Assembly (NCBI GenBank): GCA_016194725.1
Contig: JACQAW010000093.1
Location: 1-7,009, forward strand
Length of the DNA stretch: 7,009 bases
Direction: 5' to 3'
From: Deltaproteobacteria bacterium
Lineage (GTDB): Bacteria; Bdellovibrionota; UBA1018; UBA923
A program made the position numbers and the translations under genes. Positions 5,837-7,009 of the stretch are shown in pieces. Every line of letters begins with the position of its first letter. The stretch's first letter is position 1. The notes beneath the pieces were generated by a model. That model saw only the letters and a program-made list of their open reading frames with translations. It was not told the DNA's origin and made no database searches.

Positions 5837-7009
5837 ATGAATGAGGCAATCGTCGAATCAGCCAAGCGTATATTGCTGGCAGTGACTTTGTTCGTACTCG
5901 TGGTCGGCACGGGCGTGGCGGGCTGGTTCGTGCTGTTCGAAAATAATTCCACGAATTCCTTAGCGCCTCGAGTAGCGCGGCCGCAGGCTCGGAAATCGGT
6001 GGGCTTCGCCTACGATGTGTGTGCCCGTCTGGCAGAGGGCCACGCGCAGGATAATTTTGTGTTTTCGCCCTACGCATTGGAGATGGGACTGCTCATGTTG
6101 CGTTCGGCCGCCAACGAGGGCACGCAGGCGCAATTGACAAAAATACTCTACCCGGGCGCCACTGAGGAACAGGCCCGCGAACGCGAAGAGGGCATGCTGT
6201 CCCTGCGGCCGTCGCTGAGCCAGCTGGGAATCGTCAATAGGTTGTGGGTCCAGCGGGATTTCGATTTGGCCGACGCTTACCTGAAAGCCTCGGAGAAGAA
6301 GTTTGGCCTGATGCCCGGGCTCATCGAATTCAGAGCTGACGTCGAGGCTGCGCGCTTGAAAATCAATCGCTGGGTTTTCGATCGTGTCGGCAGCGTCGGT
6401 GAAAATTTTCTGCGTCAGGGCGCGATAGACAGTTTGACCAATTTTCTGCTCACGAGCGTCGCGAATTTCGATGCAGCGTGGGAATCACAGTTTCGCGCCG
6501 ATCAGACCGAGCCTGCCGAGTTCAAGCTTTTGACGGCAACCGCGGTCTCCGTGCCCTTCATGCACAGCGAAGAGACCTTGCAGTATGCCGAGCGGCCGGA
6601 TTACAAAGTCGTCGAAGTCCCCTATGAAGGCGAAGCGTTGTCGATGCTCATCCTGCTTCCAAAAGAGGTAAACGGCTTGCCGCGAATCGAGGCCAACCTG
6701 ACGCCTGAATTCCTGGCAACGGCGCTGGGTGCCCTCAAGCCTCGCAAGGTGGCGCTTGCGTTGCCCAGGTTCAACCTGGAAAAGGTGATGTCCTTGCCCA
6801 TTATACTGAATGCGATGGGCATGACGGAAGCCTTCGAACCCACTCGTGCCGATTTTTCCAAGCTTACCGGCCGTCGCGACATTTATCTCAATACTGTCAT
6901 TCACCGCAGTGGTATCTCGGTAAAGGAAAACGGGGTCAGGCAAGCCGATCACAGCATGGCCAAGCTCATCAGCGACGTGGGCGGAAGGTCGGTCGCGTTC
7001 AGGGCGGAC
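5837..7009 (+). CDS. Membrane-anchored serpin-family protein, 3' truncated by window edge
   Basis: The frame is open for 391 codons to the window end with no stop. Residues 12-34 form one membrane helix after KR, and no cysteine lipobox follows, so this is a signal anchor or long signal peptide placing the rest in the periplasm or outside. From about residue 55 it is a serpin (serine/cysteine protease inhibitor fold): NFVFSPYALEMGLLML (73-88), INRWVFDRV (176-184), LTNFLLTSVANFDAAW (200-215), VPFMH, EVPYEGEALSMLILLP (260-275), LPRFNLEKVM, GMTEAFEPTRADFSKLTG (328-345) and VIHRSGISVKENG (354-366). The reactive loop follows, and the sequence stops at AFRAD, where relatives read FxADHPFLF. About 30 C-terminal residues should lie beyond the window. 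The hinge (GVRQADHS) lacks the small residues typical of inhibitory serpins. The only start compatible with the upstream in-frame TGA (5807-5809) is ATG 5837; no Shine-Dalgarno is evident. It lies 63 bases after the dehydrogenase. Confidence 0.88.
   Translation, partial: MNEAIVESAKRILLAVTLFVLVVGTGVAGWFVLFENNSTNSLAPRVARPQARKSVGFAYDVCARLAEGHAQDNFVFSPYALEMGLLMLRSAANEGTQAQLTKILYPGATEEQAREREEGMLSLRPSLSQLGIVNRLWVQRDFDLADAYLKASEKKFGLMPGLIEFRADVEAARLKINRWVFDRVGSVGENFLRQGAIDSLTNFLLTSVANFDAAWESQFRADQTEPAEFKLLTATAVSVPFMHSEETLQYAERPDYKVVEVPYEGEALSMLILLPKEVNGLPRIEANLTPEFLATALGALKPRKVALALPRFNLEKVMSLPIILNAMGMTEAFEPTRADFSKLTGRRDIYLNTVIHRSGISVKENGVRQADHSMAKLISDVGGRSVAFRAD

Noticed and set aside
6485..6952. 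155-residue minus-strand frame opposite the serpin
   Set aside because: The plus strand encodes continuous serpin motifs across it, so this is a shadow.

Overview
The window reads as an ordinary stretch of a Gram-negative-type bacterial chromosome of moderately high GC (my impression, not a computed value). It carries six reasonably intact genes, one small secreted-protein gene and one broken gene. I see no rRNA, tRNA, insertion sequence, CRISPR array or phage gene. The phylum cannot be fixed from the sequence. A transketolase split into two subunits, a membrane glycosyltransferase of the ArnT/PMT_2 type and a membrane-anchored serpin would fit a free-living deep-branching phylum, but this is weak evidence.

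Layout, left to right. (1) Positions 1-1747, plus strand: the 3' end of a transketolase N-terminal subunit gene, then the complete C-terminal subunit gene (stop and start overlap as ATGA). Twelve bases later comes a dual-specificity/tyrosine phosphatase gene that looks broken by an internal deletion with a frame change. (2) A 247-base gap with a short direct repeat but no gene. (3) Positions 1995-2357, plus: a small Sec-exported, proline-rich protein of unknown function. Its stop codon overlaps the stop codon of the converging gene in a shared TTAA. (4) Positions 2354-3802, minus: a multi-pass membrane glycosyltransferase of the ArnT/PMT_2 type. (5) Positions 3819-4850, plus: a medium-chain zinc-type alcohol dehydrogenase/quinone oxidoreductase. 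It diverges from the glycosyltransferase with only 16 bases between start codons, so each promoter must lie in or next to the other gene. (6) Positions 4916-5773, plus: a 3-hydroxyacyl-CoA dehydrogenase with two unusual active-site positions. (7) Positions 5837-7009, plus, running off the window: a serpin with an N-terminal membrane anchor and a non-canonical reactive-loop hinge.

How the genes work together. The two transketolase subunits form one thiamine-diphosphate enzyme of the pentose phosphate/Calvin pathways. The alcohol dehydrogenase and the hydroxyacyl-CoA dehydrogenase lie on one strand 65 bases apart and may both act in acyl or aldehyde oxidoreduction, but no shared pathway is proven. 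The serpin follows 63 bases further and need not be functionally linked.

The points most worth a second look are the serpin's reactive loop, the broken phosphatase, the back-to-back near-leaderless start region at 3777-3838, and the substituted active site of the hydroxyacyl-CoA dehydrogenase. I did not find convincing evidence of a wholly new multi-gene system.
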